Shown here in pieces: positions 7,737-14,951 of a stretch of DNA of 64,000 nt. Every line of letters starts with the position of its first letter. Position 1 is the stretch's first letter. The position numbers and the translations under genes were made by a program. Source of the stretch: VRUE01 sp963732225 (GTDB taxonomy: Bacteria; Actinomycetota; Thermoleophilia; Solirubrobacterales; 70-9); assembly GCA_963732225.1 (NCBI GenBank), contig CAVSYR010000005.1, positions 868,001-932,000 on the forward strand. The letters are read 5' to 3'. A model generated the notes under the pieces. It was not told the DNA's origin and made no database searches. It worked only from the letters and a program-made list of their open reading frames with translations.

Positions 7737-8693
7737 TCACTGGATGTTCTGCCTGGCGATGATCGCCCGCGCGGCGAGGTTGGTGACCAGGGTGATCGCG
7801 AAGAGGACGAGGCCCGAGGCGATCAGCGTGTTGATCGCAAGCCCGGTCGATTCGGGGAAGTCGAGGGCGATGTTGGCGGCGATCGTCGAGGGGTTCGCCT
7901 GGCTGATCAGGTTGAAGGTGACGATGCCGGAGACCGAGAGGATGATCGTCACCGCCATCGTCTCGCCCAGCGCCCGGCCGAGGCCGAGCATGGCGCCGCT
8001 GATGATCGAGGACTTGCCGAAGGGCAGGACGGTCATCCGCAGCATCTCCCAGCGGGTAGCGCCCAGGGCAAGGGCGCCTTCCTGCAGCTTGCGCGGCGTC
8101 TGCGAGAAGACCTCGCGGGCGACCGCGGAGACGATCGGCAGGATCATCACGGTCAGCACCAGGCCGGCGACGAGCATGGTGCGCCCGGTGACCGAGGCCG
8201 GGCCCTCGAAGAAGGGGATGAAGCCGAGCTTCTGTTCGAGCCATTTCATCGGCCCGACCGCGGCGGGGCCGAGCACGAAGATGCCCCAGAGGCCGTAGAC
8301 GATGCTCGGTATGGCGGCGAGCAGGTCGACCATGTAGCCGAGCGGCAACAGCAGTCGCTTGGGCGCGATGTGGCTGATGAAGAGGGCAACCGCGACCGCG
8401 AGGGGGACGGCGAGGATCACCGCGATCGTCGCCGCCAGCACGGTGCCGAAGGCGAGCGGGGCGATGTAGTCGATCAGGCTCTTGCCCCCCGGCAGTTCGG
8501 AGGAGCTGGCGGTGAGCGCCGGCGCCGCCTGGATCAGCAGGAAGGTCGCGACCCCCGCCAGCAGGGCGAGGATCGTTACCGCGGCGGCGACGGAGAAGTT
8601 GGAGAAGATCCGGTCACCCCACTGCCGCCTCCCTCCGGAGGCGGCAGCGAGGAGTTGACCGGCGTTGGTCGTCGTGTCGACGCGACCCTCCAC
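7737..8693 (-). CDS. pstC: Phosphate ABC transporter permease PstC
   Basis: 318 residues with six predicted membrane helices. The Pst permease region AVALFISHIAPKRLLLPLGY precedes LLAAIPSIVYGLWGIFVLGP, a PstC hallmark; the EAA loop LQEGALALGATRWEMLRMTVLP is followed by GLGRALGETMAVTIILS. It pairs with PstA to form the phosphate pore. The start lies 7 nt after the pstS stop. A perfect 11-bp palindrome (8622-8632 with 8637-8647) sits in its early codons. The stop TGA forms the first bases of the stem-loop that precedes pstA. Confidence 0.96.
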   Translation of the reverse strand: MEGRVDTTTNAGQLLAAASGGRRQWGDRIFSNFSVAAAVTILALLAGVATFLLIQAAPALTASSSELPGGKSLIDYIAPLAFGTVLAATIAVILAVPLAVAVALFISHIAPKRLLLPLGYMVDLLAAIPSIVYGLWGIFVLGPAAVGPMKWLEQKLGFIPFFEGPASVTGRTMLVAGLVLTVMILPIVSAVAREVFSQTPRKLQEGALALGATRWEMLRMTVLPFGKSSIISGAMLGLGRALGETMAVTIILSVSGIVTFNLISQANPSTIAANIALDFPESTGLAINTLIASGLVLFAITLVTNLAARAIIARQNIQ

Positions 8694-8700
8694 TCAGTGC

Positions 8701-9807
8701 CTAGGAGCTGCCTTCGATTGCTTCGACGGCCGGCTGGACCTTCTTGGTCAGCGCCGCCGAAAGCGGTGCCGAACCGGCGTTTTCAGCGGCGATCTTCTGA
8801 CCTTCGCTGCTGATCGCGTATTCGAAGTAACCCTTGACGATGGCCGCTTCGCTGGCCGAGTCGTATTTCGTGCAGCCGATCAGGTAGGAGACCAGCACGA
8901 TCGGGTAGGTGCCCTGCGATTCGGTCTTGCGATCGAGTTCGAAGGGGAACATGTACGGGCTCTTCGCCTCGTCCTTGGCTTCCGGGGACTCCTCGACGAT
9001 CTTCGCCGCGGCCTCGGGGGTCGGTTCGGCGTATTCCTTGCCGACCTTGATCGTGGCGACGCCGAGTTCGCCGGCCTGGCTGGCGTCGGCGTAACCGATC
9101 GCGCCGTCACCGGCGGTCACCGCTTCGACCACACCTGAGGTGCCCTGCGCGGCCTCGCCGCCCTTGACCGGCCAGTCGCCGCTGACTTCGTACTTCCAGA
9201 TGCTGGGGACGACCTCGGAGAGGTATTCGGTGAAGTTCTGGGTCGTGCCCGACTCGTCAGAGCGGTTGACCGGCACGATCCGGGTGTCGGGGAGTTCGAC
9301 GCCAGGGTTGTCTTTGGCGATCGCCGGGTCGTTCCAGGTGCTGATTTCCTGGTTGAAGATCTTCGCCAGCGTTTCGGGGTCGAGCTGCAGACCTTCGACG
9401 CCTTCGAGGTTGTAGATGATCGCGATCGGCGAGATGTAAGCCGGGACCTCGACGAGCTTGCCCGGGGCGCAGCGTTTCGCCGCCTTCGTCAGTTCGTCTT
9501 CTTCCGTTGAGAGAGCGGCGTCACTACCGGCGAAGCCGACGCCACCGGCGATGAACTGTTCGCGCCCGCCACCCGAACCAACGGCGTCGTAGGTGATCGT
9601 GGCACCGGAGTTTGCGTTCTCGAATTCGGCGGTCCAGGCTTCCTGGGCGGCCTCCTGGGCGGTCGAGCCGGCGCCGGCTACCTCACCGGAGAGGCTGCCA
9701 CCGGACGAGCTGCTGCTGTCGCTGCTACTGCTGCCACAGGCGGAAACGCCGATCGCGAGGACGGCCAGTGAGGCGAAAATGGCCAACCATCTAGAGGGAC
9801 TCAACAC
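8701..9807 (-). CDS. pstS: Phosphate-binding lipoprotein PstS
   Basis: 368 residues. The signal peptide ends in a lipobox (LAIGVSAC), so the mature protein is lipid-anchored at Cys24, followed by a Ser/Gly linker. Phosphate-site motifs: GAGSTAQEAAQEAW, FAGSDAALS, VNRSDESGTTQNFTEYL and EAVTAGDGAIGYADASQAG. It captures phosphate outside the membrane for PstCAB. The GTG at 9807 lies six bases after AAAGGAG; the adjacent TTG could also serve. It is the first gene of the pst operon, with a Pho-box-like repeat at 9910-9931 upstream. Confidence 0.96.
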   Translation of the reverse strand: MLSPSRWLAIFASLAVLAIGVSACGSSSSDSSSSSGGSLSGEVAGAGSTAQEAAQEAWTAEFENANSGATITYDAVGSGGGREQFIAGGVGFAGSDAALSTEEDELTKAAKRCAPGKLVEVPAYISPIAIIYNLEGVEGLQLDPETLAKIFNQEISTWNDPAIAKDNPGVELPDTRIVPVNRSDESGTTQNFTEYLSEVVPSIWKYEVSGDWPVKGGEAAQGTSGVVEAVTAGDGAIGYADASQAGELGVATIKVGKEYAEPTPEAAAKIVEESPEAKDEAKSPYMFPFELDRKTESQGTYPIVLVSYLIGCTKYDSASEAAIVKGYFEYAISSEGQKIAAENAGSAPLSAALTKKVQPAVEAIEGSS

Positions 9808-9909
9808 AAAACTCCTTTTCGTCGTGGGGCACGAGAGCGGGCCAGATCGGCCGCGCTCGCGGCCACCCTCTCAGCGCGTCTCCGACAGCTTGTTACCTGG
9901 CTGTATCGG

Positions 9910-9931
9910 GATTGTGAAAAAGATGTAAAAG
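9910..9931 (-). promoter_or_regulatory. Pho-box-like direct repeat upstream of pstS
   Basis: The coding strand reads TTTACA-N5-TTCACA: two hexamers spaced 11 bp, the arrangement bound by PhoP/PhoB-type OmpR-family regulators (B. subtilis consensus TT(A/C/T)ACA-N5-TT(A/C/T)ACA). It lies about 100 bp upstream of the pstS start, in an A/T-rich tract in otherwise G+C-rich DNA. Confidence 0.6.
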
Positions 9932-9957
9932 ACCCCCGGAAGTGCCGCACTTGGCGC

Positions 9958-10245
9958 TCATCCCTCGGGCGAGAAGCGGTAGCCGATGCCGCTGTGGGTG
10001 TGAATCAGGTGCTGACCCGGAAGCGCCTCGCCCAACTTCGAGCGCAGGCGGCTGACGTAGACGTCAACCGAGCGATCGTCATGGCGCGGTTCGCGTCCCC
10101 AGACCTCGGCGTAGAGCTCCTCGCGGGTAAGGATGCGCTGCGGGTGCGCCGCCAGCGTGGTCAGCAGCTGCAACTCTCGCACCGTCAGGCTCAGCGGCCG
10201 ACCGTCGACGAGCGCCGCGTGCTCCTCTGGCCTGATCTCCAACAT
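9958..10245 (-). CDS. Stand-alone OmpR-type winged-helix DNA-binding protein (no receiver)
   Basis: 95 residues that match only the effector domain of an OmpR/PhoB response regulator: LTVRELQLLTTLAAHPQRIL, the recognition region SVDVYVSRLRSKLGE and the wing HTHSGIGYRFSPEG at the very C-terminus. No receiver is encoded: an in-frame TAA occurs twelve codons upstream of the ATG at 10245 and no start lies between. The upstream gene is a full response regulator with a similar effector domain. A TTCACA-N5-TTCACA repeat lies 57-75 bp upstream. It may compete with or co-regulate with the full regulator on Pho boxes; that role is inferred. It is a small intact gene, not evidently a pseudogene, as all domain motifs are present. 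Confidence 0.8.
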   Translation of the reverse strand: MLEIRPEEHAALVDGRPLSLTVRELQLLTTLAAHPQRILTREELYAEVWGREPRHDDRSVDVYVSRLRSKLGEALPGQHLIHTHSGIGYRFSPEG

Positions 10246-10281
10246 GGCCAGCGAGGATGGCCGCCCGCGGCCAACGATCGG

Positions 10282-11091
10282 TTACGCGGCCGTAAAACTC
10301 CTGTGAACTACTTGTGAATCCCCGGCCTGCGGATCGATAGCGCTCACAGCCTCGTCAGCCAACTCCGGCGCCACCCCGCCGACTGCCTCGGGATCGAAGC
10401 GATAACCGACGCCAAAGTGGGTGTGGATATAGCGCCAGCCGGGCGAGCGCTTCTCCAGCTTCTGTCGCAGCTTGCGAATGAAGACGTCGACGGAGCGGTC
10501 GCCGTGGGCCATCGCGTAACCCCAGACGCGCTGGTAGATCGCCTCTCGCTCGAGTACCTGGCCCTTGGTGTCGGCCAGCAGCTGCAGCAGCTCGAACTCG
10601 CGGCGGGTGAGGTCGAGGCTGCCTTCGCCGACGAAGGCCTGGAACTGGTCGGCGCGGATCTCCAGCTCGCCGACGATGATCGGCCCGGCCTCGGCTGCCG
10701 CCCCCTGCGTGCGGCGGCGACGGCGACGGGAGACAGCTTCGATCCGGGCCATCACCTCCTCGGGGTGACAGGGCTTGCCGATCCAGTCGTCGACTCCCAA
10801 CCGCAGAGCGCGCACCCGCTGGGCCACGGTCGAGCGGCCGGTGCAGACGACCACAGCGAGATCGGGAAGCGCCTCGCAGACCCGCCCCAGGTACTCCCAG
10901 GCTTCGTCGCCGAGCACCTCCATGTCGAGCAGCAGCGCGTTCAGCTTCATCGCCACCAGCTCATCCGGCGAGATCGCGCTGCTCAGCACGCGCTGTTGCC
11001 AGCCGGCGGCCCCGGTGCGCTTGGAGAGCACGGTGACGAAACCACTGTCGTCATCGATTACCGCAAGCCTGGTGGTCTGCTGTGGATTCAA
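10282..11091 (-). CDS. OmpR-family response regulator (PhoP/PhoB-like)
   Basis: 269 residues. Receiver: acidic pair in LAVIDDDSGF, phospho-acceptor Asp in LLLDMEVLGDEAW, Thr in VVVCTGRS and Lys in WIGKPCHPEEV. After a run of arginines comes the winged helix, LTRREFELLQLLADTKGQVL, with SVDVFIRKLRQKLEK and wing HTHFGVGYRFDPEA; about 35 extra C-terminal residues follow. No histidine kinase is adjacent. Its position upstream of the winged-helix gene and the pst operon, and the TTCACA-type repeats near all three, suggest control of phosphate genes, but the identity as PhoP is inferred. Its 3' end contains the Pho-box-like repeat of the next gene. Confidence 0.88.
   Translation of the reverse strand: MNPQQTTRLAVIDDDSGFVTVLSKRTGAAGWQQRVLSSAISPDELVAMKLNALLLDMEVLGDEAWEYLGRVCEALPDLAVVVCTGRSTVAQRVRALRLGVDDWIGKPCHPEEVMARIEAVSRRRRRRTQGAAAEAGPIIVGELEIRADQFQAFVGEGSLDLTRREFELLQLLADTKGQVLEREAIYQRVWGYAMAHGDRSVDVFIRKLRQKLEKRSPGWRYIHTHFGVGYRFDPEAVGGVAPELADEAVSAIDPQAGDSQVVHRSFTAA
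10302..10320 (-). promoter_or_regulatory. Pho-box-like direct repeat upstream of the winged-helix gene
   Basis: The coding strand reads TTCACA-AGTAG-TTCACA, two identical hexamers exactly 11 bp apart. The site lies inside the last codons of the response-regulator gene and 57-75 bp upstream of the ATG at 10245. Confidence 0.6.
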
Positions 11092-11186
11092 GTGGGCGGT
11101 GCTGGTCTCTGGCGAAGGAGTGGCCTGCTGGGAGACGCGTGCATTGTATGCAGCAATAACGGCGGGCGACGGGATAAAAACCCTGC

Positions 11187-11206
11187 GTTCACTGGATTTT
11201 CACAGG
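11187..11206 (+). promoter_or_regulatory. Pho-box-like repeat upstream of the response regulator
   Basis: TTCACT-GGATT-TTCACA on the plus strand, hexamers 11 bp apart, about 100 bp upstream of the regulator start at 11091 but in the opposite orientation. It would fit autoregulation. Confidence 0.5.
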
Positions 11207-11354
11207 TGGATTGCCCTAATTTGCGGGAAAGCCGGTCAAAAAATTGGCACTTGGTAGTTGTTACTCGACCTTCTCAAGGGATTCTCCGGATGTTCACGGC
11301 TGGCGGACAGCACGGCGACAGAATTAAGCCCCACGAGACTCCTCTCTCGTCACC

Positions 11355-11384
11355 GCGAACGGCCCACTGCCCCGGGCCGTTCGC
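11355..11384 (-). terminator. Hairpin downstream of uppP
   Basis: A perfect 10-bp stem, GCGAACGGCC with GGCCGTTCGC, and a 10-nt loop, 15 nt downstream of the uppP stop. There is no T-run on either side, so it is a terminator only by position and stability. Confidence 0.45.
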
Positions 11385-11398
11385 CATTTCTGGACTGA

Positions 11399-12214
11399 TT
11401 AGCTGATCGCGCCGGTCGCGGTGAGGACCAGGACCAGGATCCCAAGCGCGATTCGGTAGACGACGAAGATCTCGAGGCTGTGCGAGCTGAGGTAGCGCAG
11501 CAGCCAGGCGATCGCCGCGTAGCCGGTGACGAAGGCGACCAGGGTGGCGATCACCGTCGCCGCCACCGAGGGACTGCCGGCTTCGCCGACCTTGCGCAGC
11601 TCGAAGAGGCCGCTGAGGACCACCGCCGGCACCGAGAGCAGGAAGGAGTAACGGGCGGCGGCGACGCGATCGAAGCCGCGGAACAGCCCGGCCGAGATCG
11701 TCGCCCCCGAGCGCGAGACGCCGGGGACGAGCGCGAGCGACTGGGCGACGCCGATGAAGAGCCCGTCGCGGCCGTCCATCCCGTCCAGCGAACGCTGCCT
11801 GGTGCCGACCCGCTCGGCGGCGATCATCACGAAGGAGAAGAGGATCAGCGCCGAGCCGATCAGGTAGAGGCTGCGCGCACCCGACTCGATCTGGTCCTTG
11901 AAGATGAAGCCGAAAATCGAGATCGGGATCGTGCCCAGGACGATGAACCAACCCAGCCTCGCCTCCTGGCTGGCCTGGCGGATCGGCACCCGCAGTTCAC
12001 CGAGCCAGGCAGCGGCGATGCGCCAAAGGTCGGCGCGGAAGTAGATCAGCACGGCGGCCATCGTGCCGAGCTGGATCACGGCGGTGAAGCCGGCACCGGG
12101 ATCGGGCCAGCCGAGCAGCGCCGGCACGATCCGCAGGTGGCCGCTGGAGGAGATCGGCAGGAACTCGGTCAGCCCCTGGACGAGACCAAGGACGATGGCT
12201 TCGAGGTTGCTCAC
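11399..12214 (-). CDS. uppP: Undecaprenyl-diphosphatase UppP/BacA
   Basis: 271 residues, multi-pass membrane protein that dephosphorylates undecaprenyl pyrophosphate to recycle the lipid carrier for peptidoglycan and other wall polymers. Family signatures: QGLTEFLPISSSGHLRIVP (catalytic Glu-rich loop) and LVPGVSRSGATISAGLFRG. I chose the GTG at 12214 (VSNLEAIVLGLVQGL) since GTAGGATG lies about nine bases upstream; the frame stays open a further eight codons. It shares the phosphate region but is probably a separate unit. Confidence 0.96.
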   Translation of the reverse strand: MSNLEAIVLGLVQGLTEFLPISSSGHLRIVPALLGWPDPGAGFTAVIQLGTMAAVLIYFRADLWRIAAAWLGELRVPIRQASQEARLGWFIVLGTIPISIFGFIFKDQIESGARSLYLIGSALILFSFVMIAAERVGTRQRSLDGMDGRDGLFIGVAQSLALVPGVSRSGATISAGLFRGFDRVAAARYSFLLSVPAVVLSGLFELRKVGEAGSPSVAATVIATLVAFVTGYAAIAWLLRYLSSHSLEIFVVYRIALGILVLVLTATGAIS

Positions 12215-12277
12215 GGGCGGGCATCCTACGGAGCGCAAGGGACGAGGGCGCCGGTCTCTTGCGCTAGATTTCCCGGC

Positions 12278-12535
12278 GTGAGGATCCCCGCTCGCTCAGC
12301 CACAGTTCTCGCGGCAATCTGCGCCGCGCTGTTCTCATTGCTGCTGGCGGCACCATTTGCCCCCGCTGACAACGGCGTCGGCCTGGCCGGTCCGACCACG
12401 GACAAGACGGTCACCTTCTTCTGCTTCGGCGTGATCGCTTTCTTCGCGATCCTGGTGATCGTGCTCTCGATCATCCAGGGCAAACTCGAGAAGCGCAAAG
12501 AACGGCGCCGGCTCGACCTCGAGCGCTACGGCTAG
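12278..12535 (+). CDS. Small membrane protein of unknown function
   Basis: 85 residues from a GTG at 12278: a cleavable signal-like segment (LAAICAALFSLLLAAPFAPA), a short exposed stretch, then one membrane helix (FFCFGVIAFFAILVIVLSII) and a basic tail KLEKRKERRRLDLERYG. No Shine-Dalgarno sequence is seen; TAGATT seven bases upstream of the GTG could be a -10 element of a leaderless transcript. Its TAG stop shares CTAG with the stop of the convergent HD gene. I do not recognise the family. Confidence 0.65.
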   Translation: MRIPARSATVLAAICAALFSLLLAAPFAPADNGVGLAGPTTDKTVTFFCFGVIAFFAILVIVLSIIQGKLEKRKERRRLDLERYG

Positions 12536-13377
12536 TCCAGCCGGAAGCCGCTGAGCAGCCGCTTCTCGGTCTCGCCCTCGATCTCGGCGACGACCTCGAC
12601 CTTGCCCTCCAGCGGCGTACCGCGGATCTTCGTCGCCAGTAGATCGTCGACTTGAAAGATCCCAGCCGAGTTGTTGAGCTCGATCTCGATCCGCACCGGC
12701 CGCCTCTCCCCCGCCTCGATCCGCACCTCATCAACCGCCGCCGCGGAGATCGAGTGGATCCCTTCCTGGCCGGCTTCAATCGGGATGCGGGTGCGCCCCT
12801 GCGCCATGTCGAGTGCGTCGGCAACCCGCACCACCCCGGCCTCGAGCGTGTACGGCTCGCCGCGGCGCCGGTGGCCGATGATCGCGTGCAGGATCTCGGA
12901 AGCGACGACGGTGCGCTCGGGCTGCTTGTAGCTGTCGGCCAGCAATCGCTCAAGCGCCCCGTTGGCGAGAAAGAGGCTGTAGGCCTCGTGGTCCTGGCGG
13001 TGAATCGACATCCCGACGTCGTGCAACAGGGCACCGCCGGCGACGACAACCTCAGCGTCGCGGGGAGACATCCCGTGGTCGGCGACCATGGCCGGCTCGA
13101 CCCCGGCCTTGACCAGCAGTCGCAGCAAACGCAGAGCGATGTTGAGCACGATCTGCATGTGGACCCAGGAGTGGTCCGACATGCCGAGCCGCTCGGCGTG
13201 CACCTGGGTCATGTACCACCAGGCCCGCACCTGCTCGTCGCCGTTGACGGCGCCCAGGAAGGTCTCGAGCTTGCGATTGCCCCGAGTCGGAGCGCGGACC
13301 TTGGCCTCGGCAATCGCTTCTTTCGGGGGCTTGCGCTGCGGTCCCTTTGGATCTGGTGTCGGGACCGCCTCGCTCAC
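12532..13377 (-). CDS. HD-domain phosphohydrolase
   Basis: 281 residues. The HD superfamily metal motif is GALLHDVGMSIHRQDHE, with a preceding His (DHSWVHMQIVLNIALRLL) and a later Asp in RVADALDMAQGR, so a full set of ligands for a phosphohydrolase active site is present. A positively charged, Pro-rich N-terminal tail precedes the domain; the last ~70 residues form a beta-rich unknown segment. HD enzymes hydrolyse nucleotides or phosphodiesters; the substrate is unknown here. The GTG start at 13377 follows AAAGGGTG, and copy B of the 56-nt stem-loop ends 17 nt before the start. Confidence 0.8.
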   Translation of the reverse strand: MSEAVPTPDPKGPQRKPPKEAIAEAKVRAPTRGNRKLETFLGAVNGDEQVRAWWYMTQVHAERLGMSDHSWVHMQIVLNIALRLLRLLVKAGVEPAMVADHGMSPRDAEVVVAGGALLHDVGMSIHRQDHEAYSLFLANGALERLLADSYKQPERTVVASEILHAIIGHRRRGEPYTLEAGVVRVADALDMAQGRTRIPIEAGQEGIHSISAAAVDEVRIEAGERRPVRIEIELNNSAGIFQVDDLLATKIRGTPLEGKVEVVAEIEGETEKRLLSGFRLD

Positions 13378-13394
13378 CGGACACCCTTTCGCTC

Positions 13395-13450
13395 GCGCCC
13401 AAATCGCCCCGGACTCGAATAACCGGAAATCACCGTGACGATTTGGACGC
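13395..13450 (-). promoter_or_regulatory. 56-nt stem-loop, copy B, upstream of the HD gene
   Basis: A 12-bp stem (plus strand GCGCCCAAATCG at 13395-13406 against 13439-13450, one G-U pair in RNA) with the same 56-nt length and almost the same apical sequence (TCACGGTGATTTCCGG on the coding strand) as copy A before pstA. It lies between the Rpf-like gene and the HD-gene GTG. Confidence 0.6.
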
Positions 13451-13470
13451 TCACAGCCGTGATCGTAGGT

Positions 13471-13962
13471 TCAGCCGCAGACGGGCCAGGGCGAGGAGCC
13501 CGACTGCGAGTACAGCAGCGCCGCCCGGTAGTCCTGCTCCTGCTCGGGGGCCGCGGCGGGATCGCCACTGCCACCAACCGATTCCCAGGTGCCGTAATCG
13601 AACTGGTACTTGCCGCGGTAGGTGCCGTCAGAGGAGACCGCGGTCGGGTCGCCACCGGACTCGCAGGCGCCGATCGCGTCGAGCGTTTCCTGCGAGACGC
13701 CGCCCGGAAGACTGGCGAAGAGCTCGCGGCGCTGGCGACGAAGCTTGGCGCGGTGCACTGCTTCGAGATGGGCGACCGTGACCCGGATCGTCCGGTGAAA
13801 GCTCACCGTCGAGCGGCGCAGGACCGAGAGCTGCGCGGGAACCGCGCCGGCCACGCCAGCCCGGGGGGACGACCCTCCGCTATTGCCGGCCGCAAGGGCC
13901 GCGGCGGGGAAGGCGATGCAGAGGATCAGGACGGGAATAAAATATGTGCGTTTTGTGAGCAA
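13471..13962 (-). CDS. Secreted Rpf-like transglycosylase domain protein
   Basis: 163 residues. An N-terminal signal peptide (IPVLILCIAFPAAALAAG) is followed by a basic helical spacer and a resuscitation-promoting-factor/lysozyme-like domain: LDAIGACESGGDPTAVSSDG with the catalytic Glu, then YRGKYQFDYGTWESVGGSG, AEPEQEQDYRAALLYSQ-type residues and the closing SSPWPVCG. Rpf domains cleave peptidoglycan and promote regrowth. The start is a TTG at 13962 with no ribosome-binding site. Cys in ACESGG and WPVCG may form the usual disulfide. Confidence 0.85.
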   Translation of the reverse strand: MLTKRTYFIPVLILCIAFPAAALAAGNSGGSSPRAGVAGAVPAQLSVLRRSTVSFHRTIRVTVAHLEAVHRAKLRRQRRELFASLPGGVSQETLDAIGACESGGDPTAVSSDGTYRGKYQFDYGTWESVGGSGDPAAAPEQEQDYRAALLYSQSGSSPWPVCG

Positions 13963-14130
13963 GCGGCGGACCGTGGCGGTATTTGCGGCCCCGCAAGGTG
14001 ATCGCGCTCACACTGCTCACATAGTGCGTGCCGTTTGAAACGAAGTCAGGCACGATGTGCGATCTGCCACTTTGACCCGTGGAAGGGATCCTGCAGCAGA
14101 CCGGCGGAAGGAAAAGAAAACCGCGTCGAG

Positions 14131-14295
14131 CTAGGCGTTGCCCTGGCGCAACTTCTCAAGAGCTCGATCAGCGGCGGGGCTTGATCGCTTAGCCGCCTCA
14201 TTCAGTCGTTCAACGCGACTGTTTGCCTGCCGAATTGCAGCTTGATTTCTCTTTAGCGTTGTCTCTATGCGTCTATTCAGTTGCTCTGGCGTCAT
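14131..14295 (-). CDS. Small helical protein of unknown function
   Basis: 54 residues, MTPEQLNRRIETTLKRNQAA..., entirely helical and rich in Arg, Gln and Glu. CAGGAG lies eight bases before the ATG at 14295, which argues for a real gene. It lies in an A/T-richer islet (about 14.1-14.85 kb) with the next gene. No family recognised. Confidence 0.55.
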   Translation of the reverse strand: MTPEQLNRRIETTLKRNQAAIRQANSRVERLNEAAKRSSPAADRALEKLRQGNA

Positions 14296-14388
14296 TGCGC
14301 TCTCCTGACAACGTGGAATCACATGATAGCTCGCAGCTACCGGGAGTAGTCAATCGAAGCTGCCTTGATTCGTGTCTTTCCTTATCCA

Positions 14389-14850
14389 TCAATCAATTGC
14401 ATTTTGAAGCTGCTCGATTAGCTCATCGGAGTCTTTGATTCGTTCTGTCAATTCAGCCACTTCCTCTTCCCCAGCTTCTGCCGCTCGACGCCATTTATCA
14501 ATCTGGCTTTCGAGCTTGCTAATCGCCGTCTCGGAGACTTCAAAGGGCCCTGCCTTGCGAAGCCACTCTCCGTTCTTCATCCGAATTGCGACCGACACGA
14601 CAATGAACACGCCGCCTACGGCTAGAACAACGGCAGCCGAGACCAAGAGCAGGCGAGCAAACAGGACGACTCCCTTGTTATGGAAGACGCTGTCGATGAA
14701 GTTTGAGCCGCTACTCGCCGGAAGATCAGTTGGGCAAAGGCCCTTGACTAGGAACACCAGCCCGACGATCAAGCAAAGCAAGAGGGCCACGGCGAATGCC
14801 ATGCTGCCTTTTGAGGGCCCATTCCCGTTCTCGCTTACACCCTCGCCCAT
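14389..14850 (-). CDS. Two-helix membrane protein with a C-terminal coiled coil
   Basis: 153 residues: a short polar N-terminus, membrane helix 1 (AFAVALLLCLIVGLVFLV), a loop of about 30 residues containing one Cys, helix 2 (LLLVSAAVVLAVGGVFIVVS) and a coiled coil (AISKLESQIDKWRRAAEAGE onward). Base composition is clearly lower in G+C than neighbouring genes. No Shine-Dalgarno sequence is obvious at the ATG. Function unknown; horizontal origin is possible. Confidence 0.6.
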   Translation of the reverse strand: MGEGVSENGNGPSKGSMAFAVALLLCLIVGLVFLVKGLCPTDLPASSGSNFIDSVFHNKGVVLFARLLLVSAAVVLAVGGVFIVVSVAIRMKNGEWLRKAGPFEVSETAISKLESQIDKWRRAAEAGEEEVAELTERIKDSDELIEQLQNAID

Positions 14851-14951
14851 CGGGAGGCCACGTTAGCCAGGGCGCCGGATCGTGAGGTTGCGATCCTCAT
14901 CGAGACCACCCACCCGACCCGGAGAACGGCGATGATTGGAAGATCGCCGCG

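Larger units (their letters stand above)
11092..11398. other. Intergenic region upstream of the response regulator
   Basis: About 307 bp without a credible gene, between the uppP stop and the response-regulator start, both on the minus strand. It holds an 11-bp-spaced TTCAC repeat (11187-11206) and a strong hairpin near the uppP end (11355-11384). The middle part, 11150-11260, is A/T-richer than its surroundings and probably contains the regulator's promoter. Confidence 0.6.

Noticed and set aside
13963..14130. Possible c-di-AMP riboswitch before the Rpf-like gene
   Set aside because: Actinomycete rpf genes often have one, so I looked for its conserved blocks; they are not present.
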